NCBI GenBank assembly: GCA_036925085.1
Contig: JAUPFP010000009.1
Coordinates: 3,973,733-4,037,732 of the forward strand
Source of the DNA: Brachycybe producta
Lineage: Eukaryota > Arthropoda > Diplopoda > Playtdesmida > Andrognathidae
Direction: 5' to 3'
DNA: 64,000 nucleotides
The translations under genes were made by a program, and so were the position numbers. Shown here piece after piece: positions 32,795-47,339 of this stretch. The notes beneath the pieces were generated by a model. That model was not told the DNA's origin. It did no database searches and saw only the letters and a list, made by a program, of their open reading frames with translations. The stretch's first letter is position 1; every line of letters begins with the position of its first letter.

Positions 32795-33496
32795 GTTAAC
32801 AATTGTGACGTCAAAACATCATTCGAAATCATGTTGACATCTTTCAAAATATAAACTTTTTTATGGACAAAAATGAAGATGCAATACTTGGTATAGCCGT
32901 TTAACATGGTGTGGTGTTCGTTTTTTTTTTTTTTTTTGGTTTAGTCGTTCTTTTTGCATTTAATTATGTTTGAAACGTAATTTAATGTGCAACAAGCACT
33001 CAAATATACTGCGAATCCACTGATACTTTTGTAAAACATACTTAATGATTTCTTCTATTTTTAAAATAATTCTGAAAATAGCCTACATGCTTCAATTCTC
33101 ATAAACGGTTTGTTTTTAATCGTCTATGGAAGGAACCACAACTGGGTTTTGCAAAAGTATAAGTGGATTCAAAGTATATTTGAGTGCTTATTACACTTGA
33201 AATTACGTTTCAAACATAACTGTACACGAAAAAAAAACCGACTAAACGAAAACGGAACACACACCATGTTAAACGGCTATACGAGTTATATTGCATCTTC
33301 ATTTTTGTCCATAAAAAAGTTTATTTTGAAAGATGTCAACATGATTACGAATGATGTTTTGACGTCACAATTGTTAACTGAAAAACTGTATGCGAAAAGA
33401 ACGACTAAACGAAAACCGAACAACACACCATATGTTAAACGGCTATACCAGGTATTGCATCATACTCATTTTCTTCATGCCGATAGCGTCTTAAAG
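32795..33496. mobile_element. Long foldback element (TTAA/GAGGCTAT family, copy 1)
   Basis: A palindrome with arms of about 290 bp: GTTAACAATTGTGACGTCAA (left) pairs with its complement at 33355-33381, continuing through GGTATAGCCGTTTAAC and TAAGCACTCAAATATAC (variants) to the centre near 33085. A right extension repeats the outer arm and ends GATAGCGTCTTAA. Related copies: 39985-40589, 51203-51799, 62998-63602. Confidence 0.7.
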
Positions 33497-33687
33497 AATA
33501 ACTTGAGGTGATTCTTGGAAGGTTATTTAAAAATCTCGAGAGTTTGGCTTAGTTTTTAAAAATAGAGAGAGAGATAGAAAGAAAAATAAATCAGAAGTCA
33601 TCTTCCGAATCGATTTAATGTTAGTTCAACGTAAGGTAAAGAAAATATCAAAAAAAAAAAAAACCAGTTCCTGTTTTTTTAATTTTT

Positions 33688-36600
33688 TCAGATCCTGTTG
33701 GTCGTGTATTCGTCCGGAAATGGAAACGTGTGCGAACCGATACCGAAGACGTCGGCCAAGTTCCCCGCATTCGGAATCACATTCCACGAGAGACAAAGCG
33801 TCACGTTTTGATGGCCCCTACGAACAATAACAAAACGCGAAATTTAAGCCACATAATGAATGAGTTTTGCAGGATTTTCTTCCGAAAGACAGAATTTAAC
33901 AGAAGTTCGTAACGTTTCAGAATATGAAAATAAATGTTTTTACTTGAGTCCGTTTCCGTCGTCCCAAAAGTAATACTTGGTGTTGATGTTCTTGTAGTCG
34001 AGATTTGCGTTTTCTCCTCTTTGAATGATCTTGTCCCAAAGAACCACTTGGTTCAGAACCTTTTTTTTTTAACAAAAAAAGTTCAGTTTTAGAAACTTAA
34101 AGAAATTAATATTGAGATTAAAACACTCACGTTGCTTTTCGTTTCGTATTCAGCAATCAGATAGATGAAAAGTTGTTTCGTGTTCCAATTGAAAAGTGGA
34201 TTCAAATCTTTCAGTTTGTTTTTAATATTTTATAAAGTTAAGATTCAAACCAGATTCATAAGATTCAAACCAGACTCATAAGATTCAAACCAGATTCAAA
34301 ACAGACTCATAAGATTCAAACCAGATTCATAAGATTCAAACCAGACTCATAAGATTCAAACCAGATTCAAAACAGACTCATAAGATTCAAACCAGATTCA
34401 TAAGATTCAAACCAGACTCATAAGACTCAAATCAGATTCATAAAATTCAAACCACAGAAAATAACTTTTATTGTTTTTTTATCAATTATTACGGCCGACC
34501 CACATCAAGCTGACAAAACATAAACAAAACAGAAACACAGCCGTATTGAGACAAGTTGGCGGCAATTCTAAAACATTACTGCGACATTTGTGTGTTCTGG
34601 CTGCAGTTTTACAAACTATTCGATGTCCTGCCACAAGTCGGTAACTTGGTAAGCATTAAATGGTTTGTGTTTTGTCTAGGTGTTATGCAACATTTTGTCA
34701 ACTGTCTAATTGTGGACAGTATTAAAATAACAACAGTACAGTTGCGTAGTTTACGTAGGCCACAGCTACAGAAACAAAAACAAAACCCAAATTTGTTTGT
34801 GTTGAGTCACAAATGTATTGTGGTCTTGTCTTGAGTACTGCCTAACAGTTGTTTCAGTTTTGGTTTGTTTTCAAAATCTACTTTTTCTGGCTGTTTTTGT
34901 CTCGAACTCATGTTGCACTTTTGTCAGCTTCATGTGGATCCGACCTTAAAGGCCAATCCACATTAAACTGACAAAACTCAAACAAAACAGAAACACAAGT
35001 GTTTTCCAGACAAATTGGCGACAATTCTAAAACATTACTGCGACATTTGTGTGTTTTGTTTTTGTTTTGTCTGCAATTTTCATAAACTATTCCATGTGTC
35101 CCGGCTCAAGTCGGTAAACATCAAAAGGTTTTTGTTTTGTCTCGGTACAATGCAACATTTTTTTTTTTAACTCTGTCTGTGCAGTGTGGACAGTTTGTAT
35201 TAAAACAACAACTCAACAGTTGCGCAGTTTACGTAGAACACAGTTATAGAAATACAAAACAAAAACCCAAATTTGTTTGTGCTTTGTCACAAATTTGTTG
35301 TGATTTTGTCTTGAGTATTGCCTGACAGTTGTTTCATTTTTGTTTTGTTTTCAAGACCTGCTTTTTCTAGCGTTTTTTTTTTTTTGTCGTGGATTTGTCT
35401 TGAACTCATGTTGCACTTTTGTCAGCTCGATGTGGTTCGGTCCTGATCGGGCATAATGATGCTTTTTATTATTATTAAACTTGTAAGGGGTGTTTCGCAG
35501 ACAACCGACATTTTAGTGGTCGAGTTGGTCTGCAAGAAATTGAAAACGGCGACCGGTGGTTGCGCTGTGGTTGACATAATGTATTGCTATAGAAAGCGTC
35601 CGGACCAATACACACGAGGTGCTCCTCTCGACCATTGATAAGACTAGTTACCACCGAAAGGTGGTCCATCCCTACCACCGAGACGACAGCGTTTCTTGTT
35701 TTCATATGAACCACTTCTCAACCATCTGTGGCGTGTATATATAACGAAGCAATTCCTATAATCGATTCCAACCACTTTTTTTGCAGTTGACTGAACTTTA
35801 CTACAAAACGCTTCTCAAAAACTGACAGTCGACTCGAGTAGTCGGTTATGGCGATACGCCGACCACTTTTTACAGTCCCTCTTTGACCAATAAGGGCCTT
35901 TTCACACGAACCACTTTTGGTGGTCGAGTTCGATTGCAAAATGCAGCCAGCCGGCTAATTGTCTCCAAAACCGAACAACGAGTGGATTTCCTTGCAAGTT
36001 CACTCAACAAACACTATAGAACCACTTTGCAACCACCGCAAGCGACTTGAATGGTTGGTTTTGACGACAAGCCGGCTACATTTTGTAGTCGAACTCGAAA
36101 AAAAAAGTTTATTTTAAAATATATTATTATGAAAATTGTCTTCAAATGTTTGTTTTACTCTTCTAGTTTCAAATTCTTTTTTTTTTAAAAAAAAAAGGAT
36201 ACCGGCTTTTATGTCGAAAGTGACGTAACCCAAGTCGTTCTTTTCCCTTGAAACGCCATAATCGGGTAGATTTTTCCTTTTTATTAATAAAACAAAACAA
36301 AAATTATTAAATTTATTACAAATCGCCACTCATAAACGTTGCTGAATGCCACGCATGAGGTCACCATTTCAGCCACATGTAGCGGCTGCAGTGATGTGTG
36401 TACTAAAATGGCGTCGGACTCACGCTGCACGTTCCGTTTATTCATGAATTTATCCAACAGTGTGACGTCACGTCCACCATAGCCTCCTATAATACGTATT
36501 ATACGAGGCTATGCGTCCACAGAATTACATGAACTTCACACCTCATCGCTGGGCAAATCGACGAATAACAGAATGTGCTAACAGACTCAATGACGCCATT

Positions 36601-37059
36601 TTGGTAACTCCCAGGTTCTTCGCGACATGCTTCAAAACCATCACCTTGTGCAGTTCATACAGTTCCAATGTTATGAAATGCATTACGCAGCACGACAACT
36701 AATTCTTGTGCCAAAAATGAGTGCACTAACATGGCGTCATTCACAAAGCATTACATGATATAGACGCCATGTTAGTACACCCATTGCACTTAATACTATA
36801 GCTTAATCAACACCGGTATTTGCTTCATAATACCGCTATATTAAGATTAGCTCTTGTCGCTATTTTCTCCATGTTAAATCTTGTTGACAGTTTTATACGC
36901 TAAAAACGAAACTTACACTAAAACACGGACTGTATTAATGTCGACTTTGGTCTTGTAGTCATTAAATGCCGTCGATATATAACAACACAGAGTTAAACCA
37001 GCCAGAACACTCAACGTAAACGCGAAAATTGCATTCACTCTCGATATAACAGTATTCAT
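33688..37059 (-). CDS. SPCS3: Signal peptidase complex subunit 3 (SPC22/23)
   Basis: Five coding exons on the minus strand: 36917-37059, 36203-36276, 34131-34207, 33944-34059, 33688-33817; 179 residues (human 180). It is a non-catalytic ER-membrane subunit of the complex that removes signal peptides. An N-terminal membrane anchor spans about residues 11-33 and the rest is lumenal. Recognisable blocks: MNTVISR, DLGYVTFDI, FNWNTKQLF, NQVVLWDKI, DDGNGLK, LSWNVIPNAG. An N-glycosylation site (NVT) falls at residue 141, the same position as in human. The start is the ATG matching human MNTVLSR; an upstream GTG in the same frame is not used. The acceptor before exon 3 is purine-rich and weak. ATTAAA (minus, 33614-33619) is the likely poly(A) signal. 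Intron 2 (2 kb) holds repeats. Confidence 0.96.
34244..34455. repeat. 20-bp tandem repeat in SPCS3 intron 2
   Basis: About ten units of AAGATTCAAACCAGACTCAT and a shorter variant with CAAAACAGACTCAT. Confidence 0.9.
34490..35455. mobile_element. Two tandem foldback elements in SPCS3 intron 2
   Basis: Two units of about 460 and 500 bp (34490-34946 and 34950-35455), each starting CCACATCAAGCTGACAAAAC or a close variant and ending GTTTTTGTCAGCTTCATGTGG-like (in segments). Inner parts (ATTCTAAAACATTACTGCGA, ACATTTGTGTGTT) are shared. They are AC/GT-rich and non-coding. Confidence 0.7.
35640..36112. repeat. AACCACTTTTGGTGG foldback repeats in SPCS3 intron 2
   Basis: CACACGAACCACTTTTGGTGG and GTCGAGTTCGATTGC near 35895-35945 pair with inverted motifs to about 36100. 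Same family as 18206-18310 and 54760-54925. Confidence 0.55.
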
Positions 37060-38045
37060 TTTCGTGCTAATACAGATTAAAGAAGACGTGACAATAACAG
37101 ACACACGTCAGCTTTAATTGAAACTATCTAGGTGCTCTGTATTTCCGGATAACTTCACGAATTCGTGTTATTCAATAGGATTATCTTCACTCCTAGTTTT
37201 TTTCGGTGTACTCAGATTGATCCTTGAAACAAAGCTATGTAATTCATCATGAAGCTGTCCACTCCGATCATGACCTAAACAGTTATGGAAACGATTATTG
37301 ACAGTGTTATAGTCGTATGAATATAAGTATTCCCGAAGGTATCCTTATCCAAATTAGAAAATCGTTTCATTTAAAAAATATGCATATAAAAACGATTGTT
37401 TATTAAAATTGAATTTTTGTGATTATATTTTCTTGTACAAATAATAAAACGAAATAATATGAACTAATTTTTTCATGAACATATATTTACCGGAAACAAG
37501 CTGTATCTGGCAACACTGTTAATTTATTTTTCTTCGCGAATCGTCATTACCTAAAAAAAAAGTAAATTGCTCAAAATTCAAAAGGTACGGAGTTCTAATG
37601 AATAATAACTAATGAATAATGTCGTATTGAGTCATTTTGAGTTACTTTCTGTAATAAATTGCAATATCGAAGACCTAAAACATAGCTTCGTAATAGTCTG
37701 ATGACGAGGGTGCGTGTACGTTTGAGACACCCTGTACCTTCCTTTGCTTTTTATGATCAATGACGTCATACTACTGAAACATGCATCTAGTGTATTACAG
37801 GGTGTCACGAAAGTGTTTTACGAATTGAAGATTTAAAAATGTTTATCGTTAGAAATTCAGGATTTTTAGCTGCTATGCCGGTGATTTTACAGCGTTTTAG
37901 ACTTATTTTGCGCCTTCGACGTAACCTATCTAAGAACTCCACGGCCTTAGATTGGAGGCTAGCAGCTCCTAATTAGAAAAATATCTAAAATTCACTTTTG
38001 TTGTTGTTGTTTTTCTGTAAGGATAAACGAATATAGTGCGAAAAG
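37060..38045. other. Divergent intergenic region between SPCS3 and NOSIP
   Basis: About 1 kb between two start codons facing away from each other. AT-rich, with a short inverted pair GACACCCTGTA / ACAGGGTGTC (37727-37806). No gene; presumably holds both promoters. Confidence 0.5.
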
Positions 38046-39721
38046 ATGACAAGACATGCAAGAAATTGTACGGCCGGAGCCGTTTACACTTATCATGAGA
38101 AGAAGAAAGACACGAAAACAGCCGGTTACGGAACTCAGTCACTTCGTCTCGGCAAGGACTCTGTCAAAGACTTTGACTGTTGTTGTCTCTCGTTGCAACC
38201 GTGTCGAGAACCGATGATTACGTAACAGAATTCGGGAGTTAGGAATTCCGATTCTATCCTCTTGATTTTCTTTCTTTTGCAGGCTCCAAGGTTATATTTA
38301 CGACAAGGAGTCGATCCTCGAATACATTCTGCACGAGAAACGAGAAATCGCACGAAGAACGAAAGAGTACGAAAAGCACAAGCGACATGAACAAGTATAT
38401 ATAAATGGGGAAGTTACTTACGGAACACAAATCTCAGTTTCGATCCGTTTTTTTTTCAGACCGAGAAAGAGGAATTGGGTGAAGCGGAACAACGTTCTCG
38501 TCTCGAGAAGTTCATCAAGAAAGAGCAGAGTATCGTAACGGATCCTCACAATCCGTTCAAGTCAAACGGCAAGATTTTCCACCTTGTTGTTTACATAACC
38601 TTTCTTTTAAAAATTAAGCTGTAATAACATAAAAGGGCTTTTTGTTTTAGAAGAAGAAGGACTTAACGAAGGTGCGGGACCGAGCAAATCAATATCTAAC
38701 ATGATTAACGGCAAAGATAAACTGTTGCCAAGTTTCTGGGTTCCGTCTTTGACTCCGGCCTCTAAAGAGGTCACGGTTAAGAAACCGGTAAACGTTATCT
38801 TGTTCTAAGAAAGTAACTTATGTTACTGTAAGATTGTAAAGAATTTCACTCGTGCAAATCAATGGGGAATAATGATGTAGAATGATACAAGAGGCCTTGC
38901 AAAAATGAAAATATTAATAAGTCAAAATTCAAATTCTCCAATCACAAGAGAGTATCTTTTTTTTGACTACGTTACTCATATTAATCACTGTCGACACCTT
39001 AGCAAATAATAGAGAGGTAAAACAAAGTAACAGGCATGAGAATTGATTATTATCATCTTTTCTTGCGAGACCTATAATTACTTGCGAGCAATTTCATTAT
39101 ATTATGTTTGTTATCTCAAATAAAAGGATAAGACAATTTACTGTCCGATGAGCGGAAAGCCTCTCAGAATGAAGGATCTGATCCCCGTCAAATTTACTTT
39201 GGTTCGAGATCCAGATGACAAAGCTTCTCTCATTACAAAAAAGGTGTTCTAGATGACGAGCCGATCGAAAGTCACCAGCGTCCAATTAAAACCCTTTCCG
39301 ATATTCGTTTCAGAATCGTTACATGTGTGCCGTGACTCACGACATCCTCGGAAATACGGTTCCTTGTGCAGTTTTAAAACCCACGTAAGACAAATTTATA
39401 ATACTCGAGAAGCTTTAAGAGACAATTTTCCGTCTTTGACGTCTTCACTATTTTCGTTTTGTGAAAAGGGGTAACGTCGTAACGATAGAATGTATCGAAA
39501 AAATCATCAAGAAAGACTGGCTCGATCCTATTACTGGAAAGAAACTAACCGAAAAGGACATCATTCCATTTGAAATGGTTAATTAGAAAATTATAAACTT
39601 TTAAACTCATTTTTCTAACGAAAATAACTTTTTCCTTTTTAATTTAAAGGGTGGAACCGGATACTCAAGTACAAATAAGACGTTGTCCGCAGCAGTGGAA
39701 AGACCGACGATGCAAGTCTAG
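38046..39721 (+). CDS. NOSIP: Nitric oxide synthase-interacting protein homologue
   Basis: Eight coding exons: 38046-38221, 38283-38394, 38460-38568, 38651-38787, 39127-39243, 39314-39384, 39469-39577, 39650-39721; 300 residues (human 301). A U-box/RING-like E3 ubiquitin ligase found in the nucleus and with spliceosomes; the name comes from eNOS binding in vertebrates. Key segments: MTRHARNCTAGAVYTYHEKK, DFDCCCLSLQPC (start of the split U-box), TIYCPMSGKPLRM, RYMCAVTHD, and DWLDPITGKKLTE at the second half. Intron 3 uses a GC donor (AACG|GCAAGA) with a normal TTTTAG acceptor; only this junction keeps the frame. AATAAA is at 39787-39792. Divergent from SPCS3. Confidence 0.96.
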
Positions 39722-39984
39722 AAAATCACTCACTCCCGCTCTTTTGTCATGAATTGTATTTTTGTTCGTTTCTTCATTTTGTATTCAATAAAGTTGTAAA
39801 CCCTACAAAAAATATAAGGTTTTTACTTCTCGAAAAGTTTTTTTTTATTTTGCAATTCGTGCAGAACAAAGTCAGGTTTTGCTCATTCTTTTCGCAAACA
39901 AGTTTGATCATACTTTTTGTAGTAAACGTGAACGTTATGTTCCATCAGATTTTTTTTTACGTAGAATGGCGCATTAAAACGAGG

Positions 39985-40589
39985 TGTATTCAATCAGTAC
40001 GATGCAATCAATATTTGATATAGCCGTTTACCATTGTCTATTTGGTTTTCGTTTAGTCGTTCTTTTCGCGTAGTTATTTTTGAAACGTAATTTAAAGTGC
40101 AATAAGCACTCAAATAACTGCGAGTCCGCTGATACTTTTGCAAAACCTATTTAATGATTGCCTTCTATTTTTAAAGAAAGTTTGAAAATAGCCTACATGC
40201 TAATTTCCATAGACGAACAGTTCGCTTCTAATCGCCTAAGGAAATTAGCACGTAGGCTATTTCCAGAATTAGTTTAAAAATAGAAGGAATCATCATTAAG
40301 TATGTTTTGCAAAAGTAACAGTGGATTCACGGTATATTTGAGTGCTTATTGCACTTTAAATTACGTTTAAAAAATAACTGTACACGAAAACGACCAAACG
40401 AAAACTGAACACACACCAGGACAATGGACCAATATCTGGTATATAGCCGTTTAACAAAACGGCAATACCAGATATTGCATAGTTCTAAACTTTTATAGAC
40501 TTCTATAAGAAAAAAAATGTATTAAAGGAGATACTGGCGCCAGCTATTGGTTATTTTCTTAAAATCGACCCATGACAATAGCCTCTTAA
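39985..40589. mobile_element. Foldback element (TTAA/GAGGCTAT family, copy 2)
   Basis: GATATAGCCGTTTACC through AAATAGCCTACATGCTAATT folds back on its complement. The right end is GACAATAGCCTCTTAA (40589); the left end is degenerate. GGCGCCAGCTATTGG-type sequence near the right end is shared with copies 3 and 4. Confidence 0.7.
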
Positions 40590-41868
40590 GGAAAGTGGGG
40601 GTAGTTAATTAAATCTAACCTGTATCTTAATTAAAATACATTCGATTTACCTGAAATGATGAATAATTCAAAGAAATGTTATAATATGTGAAGACAAACA
40701 AAATTTATTTTAAAAAAAAGGCTAACTGTCACAATATCTTTCTTTAAAACTGAATTATAGTGCAACACACGAGATCGGTTCTAGATTTAGTATTTGAAAA
40801 CCGATGTATTACGATGGCGTAACACACCGGCTACGGTGTGTGGCTACGACTGCGACTGGCTCCGTAGCCAGAAACAAAAGGACCCCACAATTAACCCCCT
40901 TATTATTAACCCCGCTTAACCCCCCCCCCCCCCTTCGAACAAGGGAGACCACAAAAACTTATGACAAAATCGAACACATCTTAAAACAAAAAGACGAAAT
41001 TTTTATAATAGGTTGGATACAAGGTCAGTAAATTAACAGGTTTGACCAGTAACAAAGGAATTTCCACACCCCAAACCGTATCAATAGAATAAGGTTGCAG
41101 TGACTCACAATATTGGCTACGTAACCCTGCATCCCTATTTTCTAGAAACGGCTTGGGGTTGGAGGAAATTTCCTTGGTTAGCCGCCAACCCTGTTAAGTC
41201 TCTCCGGATCTTGGGTTGGATACTTGTTTTGAGTCGCAAAAAGTCAAACATTTTTTTTTACAAGGAACAACTTACGATCAAATTCAAAATGTTTAGAAAA
41301 CTAGAATGGTAAAAAGATTCTATTAAAATGTCTTCTCATGATAATTACCTTAAAAAGCACGTACTTTTCACATTATCCAATTCCATGAAAATTATTTTTA
41401 CCCTTTCAAACTGTAATAAAAAGTTTAATTTTGAAAGATATCATGACATTTTTTATTAGCAATATCGTCAAACTATTCTAGTTTCTAAAACACTTTTTTT
41501 TTCCTGTAGTGCTTTTCTTCTGAAAAAAAAAACAAAAAACGTGGAAATCCTAAAATTTTGTAAAACTGCGAGGAGAGGAATTCAACAATTTAAACGAAAA
41601 TAAGAATATTCTCTGTTTATCGGAAAATTTTTACGGAACCACAGAAAAGGGGAATTTACATCTGAAACACTTTTTCCACCTCTTCGTCAAAAGTGACAAA
41701 AAAAAAAAAAAATCGTCGACATTACAACATAAACAATTAAAATGATTCAAAAATCACACAAGAGGAAAATCAAGAGAACAAACAAAATGGAACAAAAAAA
41801 AAAACGAGAACCTTTTCTTTTTCTTTAGTTAAATCACGCGTGCCGAAAATATTTCCGCTCTCGTGTCT
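40590..41868. other. Intergenic between NOSIP and SKP1 3' ends
   Basis: A convergent gap. Contains a poly-C run near 40920 and AT-rich DNA. Plus-strand TTTATT near 41449 and TTTAAT near 41424 could serve as SKP1 poly(A) signals, but the choice is unclear. No gene seen. Confidence 0.5.
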
Positions 41869-43721
<1,853 letters not shown>

Positions 43722-45018
43722 CTTAAAGAAACATAAACGATATTTAAAAAACGAAGAATTTCGTCAAAAAAAACAACCAATTCACGAAATTCTCAAAATA
43801 GTTAAAATTACAAGGTTCACTCATTAAATATCATTGAAAGAATTTTCAATCGGTTTTTACGGATTTAAACTCACTAAACATTAAAATAAGCAAGAAAACA
43901 TTAATTCAGATTCGATAATTGCGAAATACCTTAGCAATCAAGTCAGTAATTAGCAAAAAATATCTCAGAAAAATGAATAATACACGAAGACAACAAGAAA
44001 AACACGTAATGGCGGTCGACTGCAATTTCTAACAAGAACACAAAAGTAATGCTAATATAATAACCCTACGTCATAATCATGAAAAATATGGGTGTACAAA
44101 CATGGCGGTAATTTAAGGCCGAACAGTAGGACCATATGACGCCATATTCATTTTCCAGTTACATTCATAACTACGGGATTCTATGCTACTTTATGAGATT
44201 CATAGTTGCTAAAAACAAAGATAGGCTCATGCCATCTTTTCTTTTGTTTCCTATTTGTTAACACAAATATGCTGTCAAATGACATGACGTCATGATTTTG
44301 TTTCATCTTGTGGTGTAATATGGCGCTTTTAACAATTGAACACATACAACGGCATTTCGCCATATTGGTTTACTTTTCTAAATTGACACACGTCCAATTT
44401 ATGCAACGCCCTTTTCAACAAATCATCATATATAATATATGCGCTCATGCCATAAGATATAATTTCAAACTATCATGTTTTATCTCGTTGCTTAGATAGA
44501 AAGTTTTTTTCCATTCCTATCTCAAACCAGATATGCTGTGTGATAAAACAATAAGGGGCCATTTTGTGTACTATGAAATGAATGAATTGAAACTATAAAG
44601 TTCAAAAACAATAATTAATACATGTTAAATAACTTCAAACAGATAAATAATCTTCATTTAAATTAAGTAACCCATTCGAGTAATTAATAAAAAAAATCAT
44701 TAGAAAATAAAATTCAAACATAAGTTAAAATTCATGGACACAAAATGGCAACATGATAAGCAAAACATATTACAGCTGGCAATGGCAAAACCACGCCAAA
44801 TAAATGCTGCCGTCTAGTGACGATCAAAACAACTTTAAATCATATCGATATATCTAAAGTATACCGATACTTTACTAAAGAAAATCGTTATCGATACTTA
44901 TTGATGCAAATAATTAAAAATAAATAACAATTAATATAATTACTGTATAAAAAATTGTCAAAAACAAAATTAAAAAAAAAATGCAAATCCAACCAAAAAC
45001 TGAAAAATGAAATAAATA

Positions 45019-45172
45019 CAGTGGAAACCGTTTAACACTGAAATTGAAGTGATCAGAATAATATTTCGCGAATAATATTTCATGTTAAAAGAATTTTTTT
45101 TGACATTCTAAGGCACCACCAGACCTAACATATATTTCGTGGTATTCGTTGTTAAACTGTTTCCACTATAAA
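45019..45172. mobile_element. Short foldback of the CGTTTAACACGAA family
   Basis: CAGTGGAAACCGTTTAACAC inverted against GTTAAACTGTTTCCACT, with ATAAATA-like flanks on both sides. Compare the array at 31500-32560. Confidence 0.65.
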
Positions 45173-45486
45173 TTCTTAAAAATGAAATGGAACAAAAAAA
45201 AATAAAAATATATATTAGCAAATAAAAGAAAATCAAAATATGCAAATTATCACAAAAAAAAATGCATTTAAATCAGTTCAACATAAATTTGCTGATTTCC
45301 CATGAGACGCTATATTAAGCAGACAAAAAAAAGCACAGAAATATCTTATGTAGTAACAAACCTATTTATAAAAATACATTTGAGCCCTGGCTCAGAGGGT
45401 CCTTATAAAGCCTTGAAGGCATAGAGACAAAAAGAAAACACAAAAAATCACCTCAAATTTTATCAGAAAAAAAAATTACTTATAAA

Positions 45487-45796
45487 TAGGGTTCGGATTT
45501 TTATGCATTTATCAAGCAAGTGTTTCTCAATTTGTGGCCCAGGAGCCAATCGTGAAGTAACAATCTCGTTTAGATCAACCAACAATTACAAGGTTTTTTT
45601 TTTCATCAAAAAATACTGGCTAGAGGCTAGAATTCTAGCTGACAACTGGTAGTAACCAAGACATCTAGCCTCTAACCAGCCTTTTTGATTTAAGAAAGCA
45701 TACTTGCAGTTGCCTCTAATGATGTTCATTTCTTCACACTTGGGCCACAAATTGAGAAACAGTTTGCTTCATAAATGCATAATAATCCGAGCCCTA
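45487..45796. mobile_element. hAT-type MITE with perfect 8-bp TSD
   Basis: TAGGGTTCGGATT inverted against AATCCGAGCCCTA. Long arms include TGTTTCTCAATTTGTGGCCC. CTTATAAA is present at 45479-45486 and 45797-45804. Confidence 0.8.
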
Positions 45797-47339
45797 CTTA
45801 TAAACAACTTTTCAAGTTCAAACAACAACAAAATAAAAATTTCTTTCTTGAAATGAAAAAAATGAATAAAATCAATTTTATATATAGGTCCTTATTGCAT
45901 ATACCAATATACCAAATAAGACCAAATTAAGCTTCCATAAAATGCTTTATTCATTTGTTTGCCACTTTTCGAAATAAATTTAACAACCAAAAATAAAACT
46001 TCAATCAGCGACGAAAGAAGAAGAAAGAAAAAACAAGAAATTTTTCTTTAATTTCCCTAGAAAATATCGAAAATTTCTAATAACAAAAAAATCAATAAAA
46101 CCTACAAAAAAATTATCTATTTTTGCTATGTGAACTATTTCAAGTCATCATAATTTGAAAGACAAATTAGTAATTGGTCGAATTTTGTAATATAACATTT
46201 ATTTATCATAAATTTCAAATTATGTTTATTGGTTCAGATAATTAATTGGTTCAAAAGTAATTTTTTTTCTTTTTTTTTATCAATCAACTTTAAGAAACAA
46301 TTCGAAGTTTGTTAGAAACATTACAACAAAATTTGAAGTGTTTTAGAAACTAGAAATGGTTAGGTAAGAATGGTAACAGTTTTTTCATAACAATATTAAA
46401 AGTATAAAATGCTTCTAGAACTGTGGTTATCCTGTCTTTCGGGAGCACAATTATAAAAACTGGAAAGAGTTTTAGAAACTAGAATAGTTGGTTGGAATGT
46501 TAAAAGTCTTTTTATGATGATATTTTTAAAAATAAACTTTTTATGATAGTTTGAAAAAGCAGAAGAGTTTGAGAGTGAGTTAAATATTAATGGAAAACCC
46601 AAAAAACGGGACATTTTCACAAATTAATTTATTGCCATAAAAAAAACTTTTAACTTAATCTTTTACCCTTCTAGTTTTCAAATTTTTTTAAATCTTTTCA
46701 TACTGGTTTTAAAAAAAAAACGTTCGTTTGACATTTTTGCATACAAATTTTACAAAAAAACGTCTATGGAGTAGAGTCTTGCATCGACCAGGGTGGTCGT
46801 TAGCCGATAGCTGTTGGCCGAATTTTTTTTATATAGGTTATAGACAAATTCTTTTTTTGTGTGTAGCCTATTTGTTTAATTTGCCAACAGAAACCAATGG
46901 AAAAATAATAGTGGGTCGACCAGCTTTTCTATTGGTCGAATGGGCCGTTTGGGTCGAATGGGCCACTTGGGTCGAATTGGCTGTTTGGGTTGAATTTTTT
47001 TTTTTGAACGTACATTTTTTGTCCCACATTAGCCTTCTCTATAATAAACCTATAGGAAGCTTCACATTGTCAGTCCTGACTTACTGCTCTACTACTCTTT
47101 ACGCTTAAGAGGCTAGATACATCGTTTAGTTCAAAATTTCTCCGAATGTAGGCGCTGCGATCGTTGTTGATTGAAAAACGGTTTTTTAACGTTTTTTCTC
47201 CCAGTTCGAAGTCACATAATAATTAATAGAAAAATAATTTTGCGTGCTAACCTTATAAAAAGAAAACATTGTGAAGCCAGTAGATTAATGCACGTAATAA
47301 TTATTTTGTTATTGTTCTGAGTTGTTTTTAACGGGAGTT

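Larger units (their letters stand above)
43722..46771. other. Upstream of SKP1 and AT-rich intergenic DNA
   Basis: About 70 percent A+T by eye. Holds the short foldback 45019-45172 and the hAT element 45487-45796. No frame here looks like a protein-coding exon. Confidence 0.55.

Noticed and set aside
33110-33511. 133-residue plus-strand frame downstream of USP12
   Set aside because: It lies in the right arm of the long foldback element and begins at a non-ATG codon; not a gene.
34244-34455. CRISPR-like direct repeats
   Set aside because: Units are contiguous with no unique spacers, and the locus is inside an intron of an animal gene.
46728-47108. 126-residue frame with VEWAVWVEWATWVE repeats
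   Set aside because: Derived from short tandem repeats (TGGGTCGAATGGGCC) near the end of a hAT-type element.
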